From positions 130,308-194,307 of the forward strand of contig NZ_JAMOZL010000015.1 of assembly GCF_023667495.1 (NCBI RefSeq): DNA of 64,000 nt. The letters run 5' to 3'. A program made the translations under genes and the position numbers. Shown in pieces: positions 35,842 through 46,126 of this stretch. This DNA is from Dyadobacter sp. MSC1_007 (lineage in GTDB: Bacteria; Bacteroidota; Bacteroidia; Cytophagales; Spirosomataceae). The notes under the pieces were generated by a model. The model did no database searches. It saw only the letters and a program-made list of their open reading frames with translations, and was not told where the DNA came from. Positions within the stretch are counted from its first letter, which is position 1, and each line of letters opens with the position of its first letter.

Positions 35842-37074
35842 TTATTTCTCTTCCCAAACCTGCGTCAATTTCACAATCACCTCCACTGCCTTTTCCATGT
35901 CTTGTACAGACACCCATTCCAGTTTGGAGTGAAATGCGTGTTCTCCGGCGAAGATATTCGGACATGGTAACCCCATGAATGATAACCTAGAACCGTCGGT
36001 CCCGCCGCGGATACTTCTTTGAATGGGGTTGAGGCCCACCAATTTCATGGCCGTCAGCGCATTTCCGATCACTTCCGGATGCCGGTCGAGCACCTCTTTC
36101 ATATTCCGGTATTGCTCATTGACCTTAAACTCAGCCGAAGAATGCGGATATCTTTTCAAAACGTCCGTCATAATGCCTTTCAGAAAAGCTTCCTTTTCGT
36201 GCAGACCGGCTTCTGTAAAGTCCCTTATGATGAAGCTCAGCACGACTTTTTCCTGGATTCCTTCCATTTGAACCGGATGGATAAAACCTTCTTTGTCTTC
36301 CGTGGTTTCCGGTGAAAGCGAATCCTTAGGCAATGCAGCAAGAATTTCTCCCGCGATTTTTAAAGCATTTTCGAGCTTGCCGATTGCATAGCCAGGGTGT
36401 GTACTGACGCCGTGGATCGTAATTTTCACACCATCCGCTGAAAAAGTTTCATCTTCCAAGGTCCCTATCGCCTCACCGTCGACTGTATAACCGAAGTCCG
36501 CGCCCAGTTTCACCAGATCCACTTTTTCAGTGCCTCGGCCGACCTCTTCATCTGGCGTAAAAAGAATTTTGATATCTCCGTGTTTGATTTCCGGATGGGT
36601 TAGCAAATACTCCGCTGCGGCCATTATTTCTGCAACACCGGCCTTATTATCGGCTCCTAGCAATGTGGTACCACTGGCCGTCACAATGTCATTTCCTATC
36701 TGCTGATCGAGGTCGTGCAACTCCCCTATTCTCAAAACCTGCGCAGGGTCATCGGGAAGGACAATGTCCGAACCGTCCCAATTTCGGTGCACGATCGGCT
36801 TCACATTGGCACCCGAAACATCCGGCGAAGTGTCCACATGCGAGCAAAAACATATGACCGGAATGTCCTTTTTATCAGAATTTGACGGGATCGTCGCATA
36901 CACGTAGCCATGCTCGTCCACGTGCGCGTCTGCGATTCCCAGCGATTGCAGCTCTTTTGCCAGCAGTTCGCTCAGGTTTCGCTGCTTTGCCGTACTTGGA
37001 AAACTCGCTGAATTAGGATCCGATTGCGTGTCTATTTGCACGTAACGCAGGAAACGGTCAAGAACAGATGTCAT
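35842..37074 (-). CDS. pepT: Peptidase T (tripeptide aminopeptidase)
   Basis: A 410-residue M20 metallopeptidase. The zinc ligands are visible in CFCSHVDTSPD (His79, catalytic Asp81), the GADNKAG segment (bridging Asp) and TPDEEVGRG (catalytic and ligand Glu). The lid domain lies around residues 210-320. It removes N-terminal residues from tripeptides in the cytoplasm. Length and full-chain motifs match PepT. The start of the RNase H gene lies 56 bases downstream on the same strand. Confidence 0.95.
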   Translation of the reverse strand: MTSVLDRFLRYVQIDTQSDPNSASFPSTAKQRNLSELLAKELQSLGIADAHVDEHGYVYATIPSNSDKKDIPVICFCSHVDTSPDVSGANVKPIVHRNWDGSDIVLPDDPAQVLRIGELHDLDQQIGNDIVTASGTTLLGADNKAGVAEIMAAAEYLLTHPEIKHGDIKILFTPDEEVGRGTEKVDLVKLGADFGYTVDGEAIGTLEDETFSADGVKITIHGVSTHPGYAIGKLENALKIAGEILAALPKDSLSPETTEDKEGFIHPVQMEGIQEKVVLSFIIRDFTEAGLHEKEAFLKGIMTDVLKRYPHSSAEFKVNEQYRNMKEVLDRHPEVIGNALTAMKLVGLNPIQRSIRGGTDGSRLSFMGLPCPNIFAGEHAFHSKLEWVSVQDMEKAVEVIVKLTQVWEEK

Positions 37075-37101
37075 AAAACCAGCTTTTGTTTAGAATGCCT
37101 C

Positions 37102-37566
37102 TTAACCGATGATCGACGCCAGATCCGCCGGGGAATAGTTGATATTTTTCAATGTTTTGTCATCCGAAGTGCGGTAAACGAGGTATTTACCACCGTCTTC
37201 TTTATAATAACAAGGCGTTCCTTTGGCTTCATAATGCGCAACGGTTGCCTCTGCCTCCTCGATAGTCTTGCAGGCTTTGGACATATTGGAGCGCTGCACT
37301 TCATCAAACAGCTCCCTGAATTTTTCTCCTAATCCAAATTCCAGGACAGCACCCGACAATACATATTGCAGGTCGCAAAGTGCATCGGCTACTTCCACGA
37401 TATCCTTCTCTAATATCGCAACTTCCAGCTCCTTCAATTCCTCGGCCAGTAAAGCTACCCGCAAACGGCTGCGCTCTTCCGACGGGATTGTCGGCGTTTC
37501 CAGAATAGGGTGTTTAAATGTTCTGTGGAAGTCCGCGACTTGATTTAGGCTATCCAGTTGTTGCAT
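37102..37566 (-). CDS. MazG-like nucleotide pyrophosphohydrolase
   Basis: A 154-residue all-alpha protein. The motif EERSRLRVALLAEELKELE followed by DIVEVADALCDLQYV gives the two-helix ExxE...ExxD Mg-binding pattern of MazG/PRA-PH-type pyrophosphohydrolases. It probably removes pyrophosphate from a nucleotide; the substrate is open. The chain continues with a short C-terminal segment (CYYKEDGGKYLVYR). The pepT start lies 27 bases downstream, so the two are likely co-transcribed. Confidence 0.8.
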   Translation of the reverse strand: MQQLDSLNQVADFHRTFKHPILETPTIPSEERSRLRVALLAEELKELEVAILEKDIVEVADALCDLQYVLSGAVLEFGLGEKFRELFDEVQRSNMSKACKTIEEAEATVAHYEAKGTPCYYKEDGGKYLVYRTSDDKTLKNINYSPADLASIIG

Positions 37567-37616
37567 TGTATGATTGGTTTTAAAAATTAAATTCTATTTA
37601 AAATACTGAAAACTAA

Positions 37617-38186
37617 TTACATAGACAGATTCGTCTTAAATAACTTAATGGCTATGGCCAGCAGGATAATTCCAAATACTTTTCTAAGGATGTCGGTCCC
37701 GCTCTGCCCAAGTTTTCTTTCCACCCAGTTCGATGATTTAAGGACCAGATATACAAAAAACAAGTTCAGCAGGATACCGACCAGGATATTCTGTATCTGA
37801 TATGCCGAACGGAGGGAAAGCAGGGTAGTCATTGTAGCAGCCCCGGCAATCATCGGAAAGGCAATGGGGACAATGGATGCCACACCGACATCGAGATTAT
37901 CATGCTTAAAAATGCTCCTGCCCAGGATCATTTCAAGTCCCAAAAGAAAAAGGATAATGGCACCGGCAATGGCAAACGAAGCAACGTCCACCCCGAAAAG
38001 GCTCAACAGTCGTTCCCCTAAAAACAGAAAGAGGACCATGATAAAACCCGCTGCCAATGTCGCTTTTTCAGACTCTATCTTGCCTAGTTTTTTCCGAAAA
38101 TCCACGATGACCGGCAGAGAACCAAGCACATCGATCACCGAAAAGAGGATCAGCGTAACGGAAACGATCTCCTTAAAATTGAACAT
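37617..38186 (-). CDS. MarC-family membrane protein
   Basis: From the ATG at 38186 this is a 189-residue protein with six hydrophobic segments. The family marks are the beginning FKEIVSVTLILFSVIDVLGSLP and the conserved PIAFPMIAGAATMTT stretch in the second half. MarC proteins (UPF0056) are of unknown transport function; the earlier link to antibiotic resistance was withdrawn. Upstream codons of the open frame (to 38246) look non-coding. Confidence 0.88.
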   Translation of the reverse strand: MFNFKEIVSVTLILFSVIDVLGSLPVIVDFRKKLGKIESEKATLAAGFIMVLFLFLGERLLSLFGVDVASFAIAGAIILFLLGLEMILGRSIFKHDNLDVGVASIVPIAFPMIAGAATMTTLLSLRSAYQIQNILVGILLNLFFVYLVLKSSNWVERKLGQSGTDILRKVFGIILLAIAIKLFKTNLSM

Positions 38187-38279
38187 AACAATGCGCTTTG
38201 GGGTGTTATATCCCGCAAAGTTGCTCAAAACCGACTGCTTACACAACCTTAAATGTCCCCTATTATAAAATGAGAATCA

Positions 38280-38993
38280 TCAGGATCCGTTTCCTGGCAG
38301 GAAGTTCAGGAACGTGTTGAATTGTTTTTTGTACTTTTCCTCGTCGATTTTGTAGAAGTATGCACCTTTTTTGGAATAACCCTTTTGTTTTTCATCCAGT
38401 TTGATCAACAAGTTGGTTGAAAGCAGCTTACGGCTGAAATTGCGCTTGTCCAATTCGGTACCGAAAATCGCCTCGTATAATTTCTGCAACTGCGGAATCG
38501 TGAATTTCTCCGGCAGAAGTTCAAAACCAATGGGATGCTGGGAGGCCTTGTAACGCAAATGCTGAATGGCCATATCGACCATCGCACCGTGGTCGAAGAG
38601 TAATTTGGGAAGCTCCTGCATTGAAAACCATTGCGCCTCGTAATTTTTAGAGATCTTATGGTCGTAATCCTCTACATTAATCAATGCAAAATAAGCTACG
38701 GAAACGGTTCGTTCCACGGGATCACGCTTTGGGCTCCCGAATGTATGAAGTTGTTCCAGGTAAATGTCAGTAAGGCTGGTTAGCTCGAACAGAATACGTG
38801 AAGAAGCGCCTTCCAGGCTTTCGTCGGGCTGCACCCATCCTCCCATCAGCGACCAGGTATGATGCTCGTCCTCGATCCCGCGCTTTACGAGCAGTAATTT
38901 CAGTTCTTCTCCGTCAAAGCCAAAAATAATAGAATCCAATGCCACCAAACATTTGGTTTGGGCTTGGTATTGCTTTAAAATATCTAATCGCAC
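38280..38993 (-). CDS. NUDIX-domain transcriptional regulator (NrtR/AraR-like) with a broken Nudix box
   Basis: A 237-residue protein. Residues about 15-145 form a NUDIX fold. The box begins GGWVQPDE but continues SLEGASSRILFELTSL, so the first Glu of the REUxEE core is missing and hydrolysis is unlikely. Residues about 160-235 are a winged-helix-like domain (FTIPQLQKLYEAIFG; NFSRKLLS), as in NrtR and the Bacteroides AraR. It is probably a sugar- or nucleotide-responsive repressor. No catabolic genes lie next to it, so its targets are elsewhere. Confidence 0.85.
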   Translation of the reverse strand: MRLDILKQYQAQTKCLVALDSIIFGFDGEELKLLLVKRGIEDEHHTWSLMGGWVQPDESLEGASSRILFELTSLTDIYLEQLHTFGSPKRDPVERTVSVAYFALINVEDYDHKISKNYEAQWFSMQELPKLLFDHGAMVDMAIQHLRYKASQHPIGFELLPEKFTIPQLQKLYEAIFGTELDKRNFSRKLLSTNLLIKLDEKQKGYSKKGAYFYKIDEEKYKKQFNTFLNFLPGNGS

Positions 38994-39059
38994 AATGTAT
39001 TAATCCGGGGGTGAGTAGATTCTTTTTTAGTTATAAATACAATCCTGCGCATTTACTAC

Positions 39060-40124
39060 TCATTGGTGTTTAAGGGCCATTCGAGCCAGAAATCCTTTCA
39101 ATACATCTATTTCCTCATCGCTAATGGCCGGAAAATTGGCAATCCGGAAGCTTGTATCCTTTTCCTTTCCATAGCCATTGCCCAAAACAATGCCCTCCTG
39201 CAACGCAGACTTCTTAAGCAGCAATATCCGCTCCTTATCAGCTTTTACAGCTATGACCGTATCTGACCGAACGTTTTCGTTTTGCACCAGCAGCTCAAAA
39301 CCGTTCGCCGGTAAAAAAGAATACCATTCGGCCGCCCGTCGTTTTGTAATCAAATCGACGTCCTGAATCGGCGGAACCTGTTGCATTATTTTTCCCAGGA
39401 GGTAGATTCCAAGTGTATTTGGGGTGAATGGTGTCTGAAATTTGAGAAAATTGTCCCTGATAAACAGGAGGCTGTTATAATGCTTCCGCTCGCCCACCTG
39501 CATCGCCCGCTCGATTGCTTTGGGTGAGACGATCAGCACCGCCATACCTGCCGGCAATCCAAAACACTTCTGCACGGAGGCATACCAGATGTCGGCATGC
39601 TCCCAGGGAAGTACTACCCCGGCCATGGAAGAAGTAGCGTCGACTGCGACGAGATTGTCCACTTTTTTACGGATATCCAGCAGAAAATCGTTGGGCACTT
39701 TCGTGCCGTTTGAAGTCTCGTTGTGGGTGACGCAAATGAGCTCATTGCGCGAAAAAACGGCCGAGCGGTCCATCAACAATGTCTCATTCAAACCAAAGGA
39801 TGCGTCATTGCTTTTCAGCGATATCCGGTGGGTATATTCCATCCATTTTTCACCAAATGCACCGTTGAATATGTGCAGACTTGCATCGATAATGAGCGAT
39901 TGCGCGATAATTTCCCAGCATTCTGTCGCCGACGACACAAAATACACCTCATACCCGGCAGGAATATCCAGTTTAGATTTCAAATCGGCGATCGTTTTTT
40001 CCAGCAACTGCATAAAGCCCTGGCTACGGTGGTTGGCGCTGATCAGTCCACTTTCAAAAGCTTCGTGTATATATTGCTCGACCTGAGGATAAACCTTGGA
40101 CGGGCCCGGATAGAATGTGATCAT
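39060..40124 (-). CDS. Class V PLP aminotransferase, phosphoserine-aminotransferase-like
   Basis: From the ATG at 40124 this has 354 residues; the longer open frame adds 24 codons that overlap a terminator. MITFYPGPSKVYP and ANHRSQGF are typical of the SerC/alanine-glyoxylate aminotransferase branch. VDATSSMAG has Asp162, which binds the PLP ring nitrogen, and the Schiff-base lysine is Lys186 in ASVQKCFG. It could be the phosphoserine aminotransferase of serine synthesis, but no serA is adjacent, so the substrate is uncertain. Confidence 0.83.
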   Translation of the reverse strand: MITFYPGPSKVYPQVEQYIHEAFESGLISANHRSQGFMQLLEKTIADLKSKLDIPAGYEVYFVSSATECWEIIAQSLIIDASLHIFNGAFGEKWMEYTHRISLKSNDASFGLNETLLMDRSAVFSRNELICVTHNETSNGTKVPNDFLLDIRKKVDNLVAVDATSSMAGVVLPWEHADIWYASVQKCFGLPAGMAVLIVSPKAIERAMQVGERKHYNSLLFIRDNFLKFQTPFTPNTLGIYLLGKIMQQVPPIQDVDLITKRRAAEWYSFLPANGFELLVQNENVRSDTVIAVKADKERILLLKKSALQEGIVLGNGYGKEKDTSFRIANFPAISDEEIDVLKGFLARMALKHQ

Positions 40125-40141
40125 CGTGTTCGGCTTTTGGT

Positions 40142-40190
40142 TTAAAACAAAAACATCACAGGCCGGAATAAAATCCCCAAACCTGTGATG
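40142..40190 (-). terminator. Terminator of dapA
   Basis: CATCACAGG (minus-strand order, 40190-40182) pairs with CCTGTGATG (40162-40154) around a 19-base loop. It is followed on the minus strand by TTTTTGTTTT. It lies 67 bases after the dapA stop and just before the aminotransferase gene. Confidence 0.75.
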
Positions 40191-40257
40191 CCTCAAATAT
40201 ATTTATGAAATCCGAATGTCAATGACAACACCTGACTATTCGTGACTCATTTCAATT

Positions 40258-41148
40258 TTACATAAACCCTTCCCTTACCATTGCCTTTTCCAGTTTTTCA
40301 CCCAGCTCTTTGGACGCTTTCAGCAATGGCAACCGTACATCTGCACTGCAAATGCCTTTAATTTCGAGGCATTTTTTGATACCAACCGGATTGGATTCTA
40401 TATAAAGCAGCGTGTCGAATTCCAGGAATGCGAGCTGCAATTTCGCTGCTTCCTTAAAACGTCCTTCGAGCGCATGCCAGGTAAGGTCGTGAAATTCTTT
40501 CGGGAAGGCATTCGCGATCACTGAGATCACCCCGTGCCAACCAACGCTCACCATAGTCGTTACCAGGTTATCGTCGCCGGAAAGGAGTAAAAAGTCCTCA
40601 GGTACACGCGCTGCGAGCTCCATACTTTGTTCGATGCTACCGCCAGCGTCTTTGATACCGATGATATTAGGATGCTCAGCAAGCTTCACAATTGTATCAG
40701 CCTTCACATTGACAACCGTGCGGCCGGGTACATTATACAACAAGACAGGCACTGGCGACGCATCCGCTATGGCTGTAAAGTGTGCAATGATCCCTTCCTG
40801 TGTAGGTTTGTTATAATATGGGCAAACCGAAAGTATCGCGTCGACGCCATTGAAATCGGTTTCCTCAATGGTATCGAGCACCGATTTGGTATCATTTCCG
40901 CCGATACCGTACACAACGGGGAGCGATTTGGTGTTGTTTTGGATGGTAAATGCCAGGATATCACGCTTTTCCTTGGACGACACCGTCGGCGATTCGCCGG
41001 TGGTTCCCTGCACAACCAGGAAGTCTGTCCCACCTTCCGTAACCAGGTCGATCAGTCTTTTCAGACCCGGATAATCAATCTCATTTTGTTCATCAAAAGG
41101 TGTGATCAGCGCAGCGCCTACCCCTCTGAAACGTTGGTCCAATGGCAT
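40258..41148 (-). CDS. dapA: 4-Hydroxy-tetrahydrodipicolinate synthase
   Basis: A 296-residue TIM-barrel aldolase. Lys166 in GIKDAGG forms the Schiff base with pyruvate, Tyr138 in LLYNVPGRT is the proton relay, and GTTGESPT is the conserved N-terminal loop. It condenses pyruvate with aspartate semialdehyde, the first step of diaminopimelate and lysine synthesis. The length and motifs match DapA closely. It is preceded by ligA on the same strand across a 65-base gap, and ends at the terminator at 40142-40190. Confidence 0.94.
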   Translation of the reverse strand: MPLDQRFRGVGAALITPFDEQNEIDYPGLKRLIDLVTEGGTDFLVVQGTTGESPTVSSKEKRDILAFTIQNNTKSLPVVYGIGGNDTKSVLDTIEETDFNGVDAILSVCPYYNKPTQEGIIAHFTAIADASPVPVLLYNVPGRTVVNVKADTIVKLAEHPNIIGIKDAGGSIEQSMELAARVPEDFLLLSGDDNLVTTMVSVGWHGVISVIANAFPKEFHDLTWHALEGRFKEAAKLQLAFLEFDTLLYIESNPVGIKKCLEIKGICSADVRLPLLKASKELGEKLEKAMVREGFM

Positions 41149-41213
41149 TATTTACTTATATAATTGTTAGTATTTTAAAATGCAAAGTTAGCCTTCCGGG
41201 GCATTTTTCTTAC

Positions 41214-43316
<2,103 letters not shown>

Positions 43317-43481
43317 TTAGATGATTCGGCCCAAATTTAAGATTTATTCCAAATTTTGAGAATTGTAAACCATTTATGTGACCATTTGCAAACCGACGCG
43401 TATCAATAGGACATTCACCTATTAATCACGCGCACGGGATGTCACACATTTTTTGTATTTTCGTTCAAAACGGCCACGCCT

Positions 43482-44006
43482 ATGAAAACCCTGGAACCGA
43501 CCATTTACTACAATCCGGACCTGACGCAAATCATAAACGGCGAGGAAATCATGTCGCCTAGCCCGAAAAGTCCGCACCAAATCAGTTCGGCAAGGCTATT
43601 GCGAATACTGATGAACTTTGTAGCTGATAATGAGCTCGGAGAGATTTATCATGCGCCGTTTGACGTCATCCTCGAAGAAGACTTTAATCATTTACAACCG
43701 GACATCTTTTTTATCTCGAACCAAAACCAGGAAATCGTGCAGGATTGGGTGCATGGTGTGCCGGATCTGGTAATCGAGATTGTGTCGCCCGACTCGAAGA
43801 AGATGGATACTGTTATCAAAAAGGACATTTATGAACGATACGGCGTCCCAGAATGCTGGATTGTGTTTCCTGAGAAGGTTTGTATTGAAGTGTACACGCT
43901 TGTTAGTAGTAAATACCAACTACTGGGTTCGTTCCGGGATCATGAATTGGTGCGATCGAAGGTACTTGACCAGCTATCGTTTCCGGCTAGTACCATCAAG
44001 AACTGA
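43482..44006 (+). CDS. Uma2-family protein (PD-(D/E)XK nuclease fold)
   Basis: A 174-residue Uma2 protein. Acidic ligands are visible in LQPDIFFIS (Asp) and VIEIVSPDSKKMD (Glu, with a Lys after it), and KKDIYERYGVPECWIV is the characteristic C-terminal block. This reading matches the family better than the 30287-30868 paralogue. Function unknown. TATTTTCG at 43456-43463 is a candidate -7 box. Confidence 0.87.
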   Translation: MKTLEPTIYYNPDLTQIINGEEIMSPSPKSPHQISSARLLRILMNFVADNELGEIYHAPFDVILEEDFNHLQPDIFFISNQNQEIVQDWVHGVPDLVIEIVSPDSKKMDTVIKKDIYERYGVPECWIVFPEKVCIEVYTLVSSKYQLLGSFRDHELVRSKVLDQLSFPASTIKN

Positions 44007-44104
44007 TTATCAACAACTTATCTAACAAAAACCCTTTAAATAACCCTCTTTGCCCATAAATTCACTAATTTCGGCCTGATTATTCATTACTAGTTCCTGA
44101 TTTC

Positions 44105-44752
44105 ATGGCTGAAATTGCCCCTTCTATACTGGCTGCCGATTTTGCAAATCTGCAACGCGACGTTGAAATGCTTAATGCGAGTTCCGCTGGCTATATACAC
44201 GTCGATATTATGGACGGCATGTTTGTCCCGAATATCTCCTTTGGCCTTCCGGTCTGTGAAGCGATTCATAAACACGCCAAAAAACCGCTGGACGTCCATT
44301 TAATGATAGAACAACCGGACCGCTACTTTGAAGCATTTAAAAAAGCTGGCGCTTCCTGCCTGACGGTACATTATGAGGCATGCCCACATTTGCACAGGAC
44401 GATCCAGCATATTAAAGAGCTTGGAATGTCTGCCGGTGTGGCCCTTAATCCTCACACACCCGTGGAAGTGCTCACCGAAATCCTTGGCGATGTGTCACTT
44501 GTATTGATCATGTCGGTTAATCCCGGCTTTGGCGGTCAGAAATTCATTGAAAACACCTATAAAAAGATCGCAAAGCTTAACAGCCTGCGCGAGGAATCCG
44601 GTTACAGCTTCCAGATCGAGGTTGATGGCGGGGTAAATCAGCAGAACGCGCCGCTTCTCGTCCGGGAAGGTGTGGATATCCTGGTTGCCGGCAGTTTTGT
44701 CTTCAGTTCGCCAAATCCGATTGAAACCATTGCACAACTGAAAAATAGCTAG
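44105..44752 (+). CDS. rpe: Ribulose-phosphate 3-epimerase
   Basis: A 215-residue TIM barrel. Conserved motifs are SILAADFANL, VDIMDGMFVPN (metal-binding His/Asp region), DVHLMIEQP, and SVNPGFGGQKF with the following EVDGGVN. It interconverts ribulose-5-P and xylulose-5-P in the pentose phosphate pathway. Xylulose-5-P is also a transketolase donor, which may matter because a split transketolase lies 6 kb downstream. The DUF4038 gene starts 21 bases later. Confidence 0.95.
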   Translation: MAEIAPSILAADFANLQRDVEMLNASSAGYIHVDIMDGMFVPNISFGLPVCEAIHKHAKKPLDVHLMIEQPDRYFEAFKKAGASCLTVHYEACPHLHRTIQHIKELGMSAGVALNPHTPVEVLTEILGDVSLVLIMSVNPGFGGQKFIENTYKKIAKLNSLREESGYSFQIEVDGGVNQQNAPLLVREGVDILVAGSFVFSSPNPIETIAQLKNS

Positions 44753-44773
44753 GTTAAACGCCCCAAGCCGTTG

Positions 44774-46057
44774 ATGAATCGAAAAATAGCATTTGTTTAC
44801 AGCCTGTTGGTGCTATGCTGCCTGTTTTTGGCCGGTTTTGCATTCCGGGGCAGCGAGCAGGCACCTCCTAAATTCCCGTTGAAGATCAGTCCAAATGGCA
44901 GGCATATTACGGATAACCACGGAACGCCGTTTCTGATGGTGGCCGATGTCGCCTGGCAAATGCTAAGAAGGCTCAGCTACACTGAAGCAGTCCAGTATAT
45001 GGACATTCGTAAATCGCAGTCGTTCAACACCTTTCTGGTGCATCTTTTACCCGCATTACCTACTCAGAAGAACTTCAATAAAATATCTCCCTTCCTTAAT
45101 AATGATCTGACCAAGCCCAATAAGCCTTATTTCGATTACCTCGAAAAGATTATCATCGCGGCGAAGGAAAGAAACCTGGTGGTGGGGATTGTCGTGTCGC
45201 GGCAGAGCTGGAATATTGTGTTTGACGCGCAGGGAGAGGCGGCATGGAAGACTTACGGGGCTTATGTTGGAAAGCATTTTGCCAAATATCCTAACATCAT
45301 CTGGATTGTAAGTGAAGAAGAATACCAGAGTGCGTCGCAGTTTAAAGCGATCTCGGAGGGCATCCGCTCGCAGTCGGACGGACAAATAGTGGCTTCGCTC
45401 AACACCTGCTCGCCAACGAGCGTGAACGACAGTTCGCAGAACCACTCCGATCTTAAATTCATCATCCCCGACTCTACTGTCACACCGTCCGAATATGCCG
45501 CATTGGCCAATTGGCAGAAAAACTCCGCCGAAGCCGCATTGAGGCCTTTTCTGATAGCTAATTCGGAATTCCCCAAAGAAATCACCGACCAGTCGACCCT
45601 GATTAGGAACCAGGCGTACCAGTCCATTTTAAGTTCTGCGGCAGGTTTCTGCCATATGACGACCATCAAGAATTTCAATCCGACCTGGAAAGTGAATATT
45701 ACCAAAGACGGTGCCGAATATATTCACCAGTTAGTCAAGATACTTAAAGGCATTCCCTGGGAATATATGCAACCCGACACGCCCGATTTACTGGTCGATT
45801 CGCTTGATAAGGCCGAAATAGGCATCGTTTCCCTATCCAACAAACGCATGGCGATGCTTTACCTGCCATCGTCGCGCCCTGTTAAATTGGATCTTAAACA
45901 TCTCAATGGAACAGACTTCGGGGCCGTTTGGTACAGTCCCCGCACAGGAAAAAGATGGAGCGGCGGCGAACTTAAATCGTCCGTGGAAGCCGTTGTCCAG
46001 CCACCCGATTCGCAGCCGGGATGGGACTGGATATTGTTGATCGGCACGAAACAGTAG
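44774..46057 (+). CDS. Exported DUF4038 glycoside-hydrolase-like protein
   Basis: From the ATG at 44774 (427 residues; a TTG just before is in frame) it begins with a hydrophobic signal region ending near AGFAFRG. The core is the apiosidase-like TIM barrel of DUF4038. PFLMVADVAWQMLRRLSYTEAVQYM is the typical first block, then come an IIWIVSEEEY stretch with acidic residues likely to be catalytic, and a C-terminal beta domain (AVWYSPRTGKRW). It probably trims plant or microbial polysaccharides outside the cytoplasm. No SusCD pair lies nearby. Confidence 0.83.
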   Translation: MNRKIAFVYSLLVLCCLFLAGFAFRGSEQAPPKFPLKISPNGRHITDNHGTPFLMVADVAWQMLRRLSYTEAVQYMDIRKSQSFNTFLVHLLPALPTQKNFNKISPFLNNDLTKPNKPYFDYLEKIIIAAKERNLVVGIVVSRQSWNIVFDAQGEAAWKTYGAYVGKHFAKYPNIIWIVSEEEYQSASQFKAISEGIRSQSDGQIVASLNTCSPTSVNDSSQNHSDLKFIIPDSTVTPSEYAALANWQKNSAEAALRPFLIANSEFPKEITDQSTLIRNQAYQSILSSAAGFCHMTTIKNFNPTWKVNITKDGAEYIHQLVKILKGIPWEYMQPDTPDLLVDSLDKAEIGIVSLSNKRMAMLYLPSSRPVKLDLKHLNGTDFGAVWYSPRTGKRWSGGELKSSVEAVVQPPDSQPGWDWILLIGTKQ

Positions 46058-46126
46058 ATTGACATTCTTTGATATTCTTAATAATATTACTTTATTGAAT
46101 AGCCCCCGTCAGGTACAGCATCACCC

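Noticed and set aside
38187-38246. Longer start for the MarC protein
   Set aside because: The 20 extra codons lack the family N-terminus, and the ATG at 38186 begins the conserved FKEIVSVT segment.
44774-46057. A polysaccharide-utilisation locus around the DUF4038 gene
   Set aside because: No SusC/SusD pair, hybrid two-component system or further glycosidases lie next to it.
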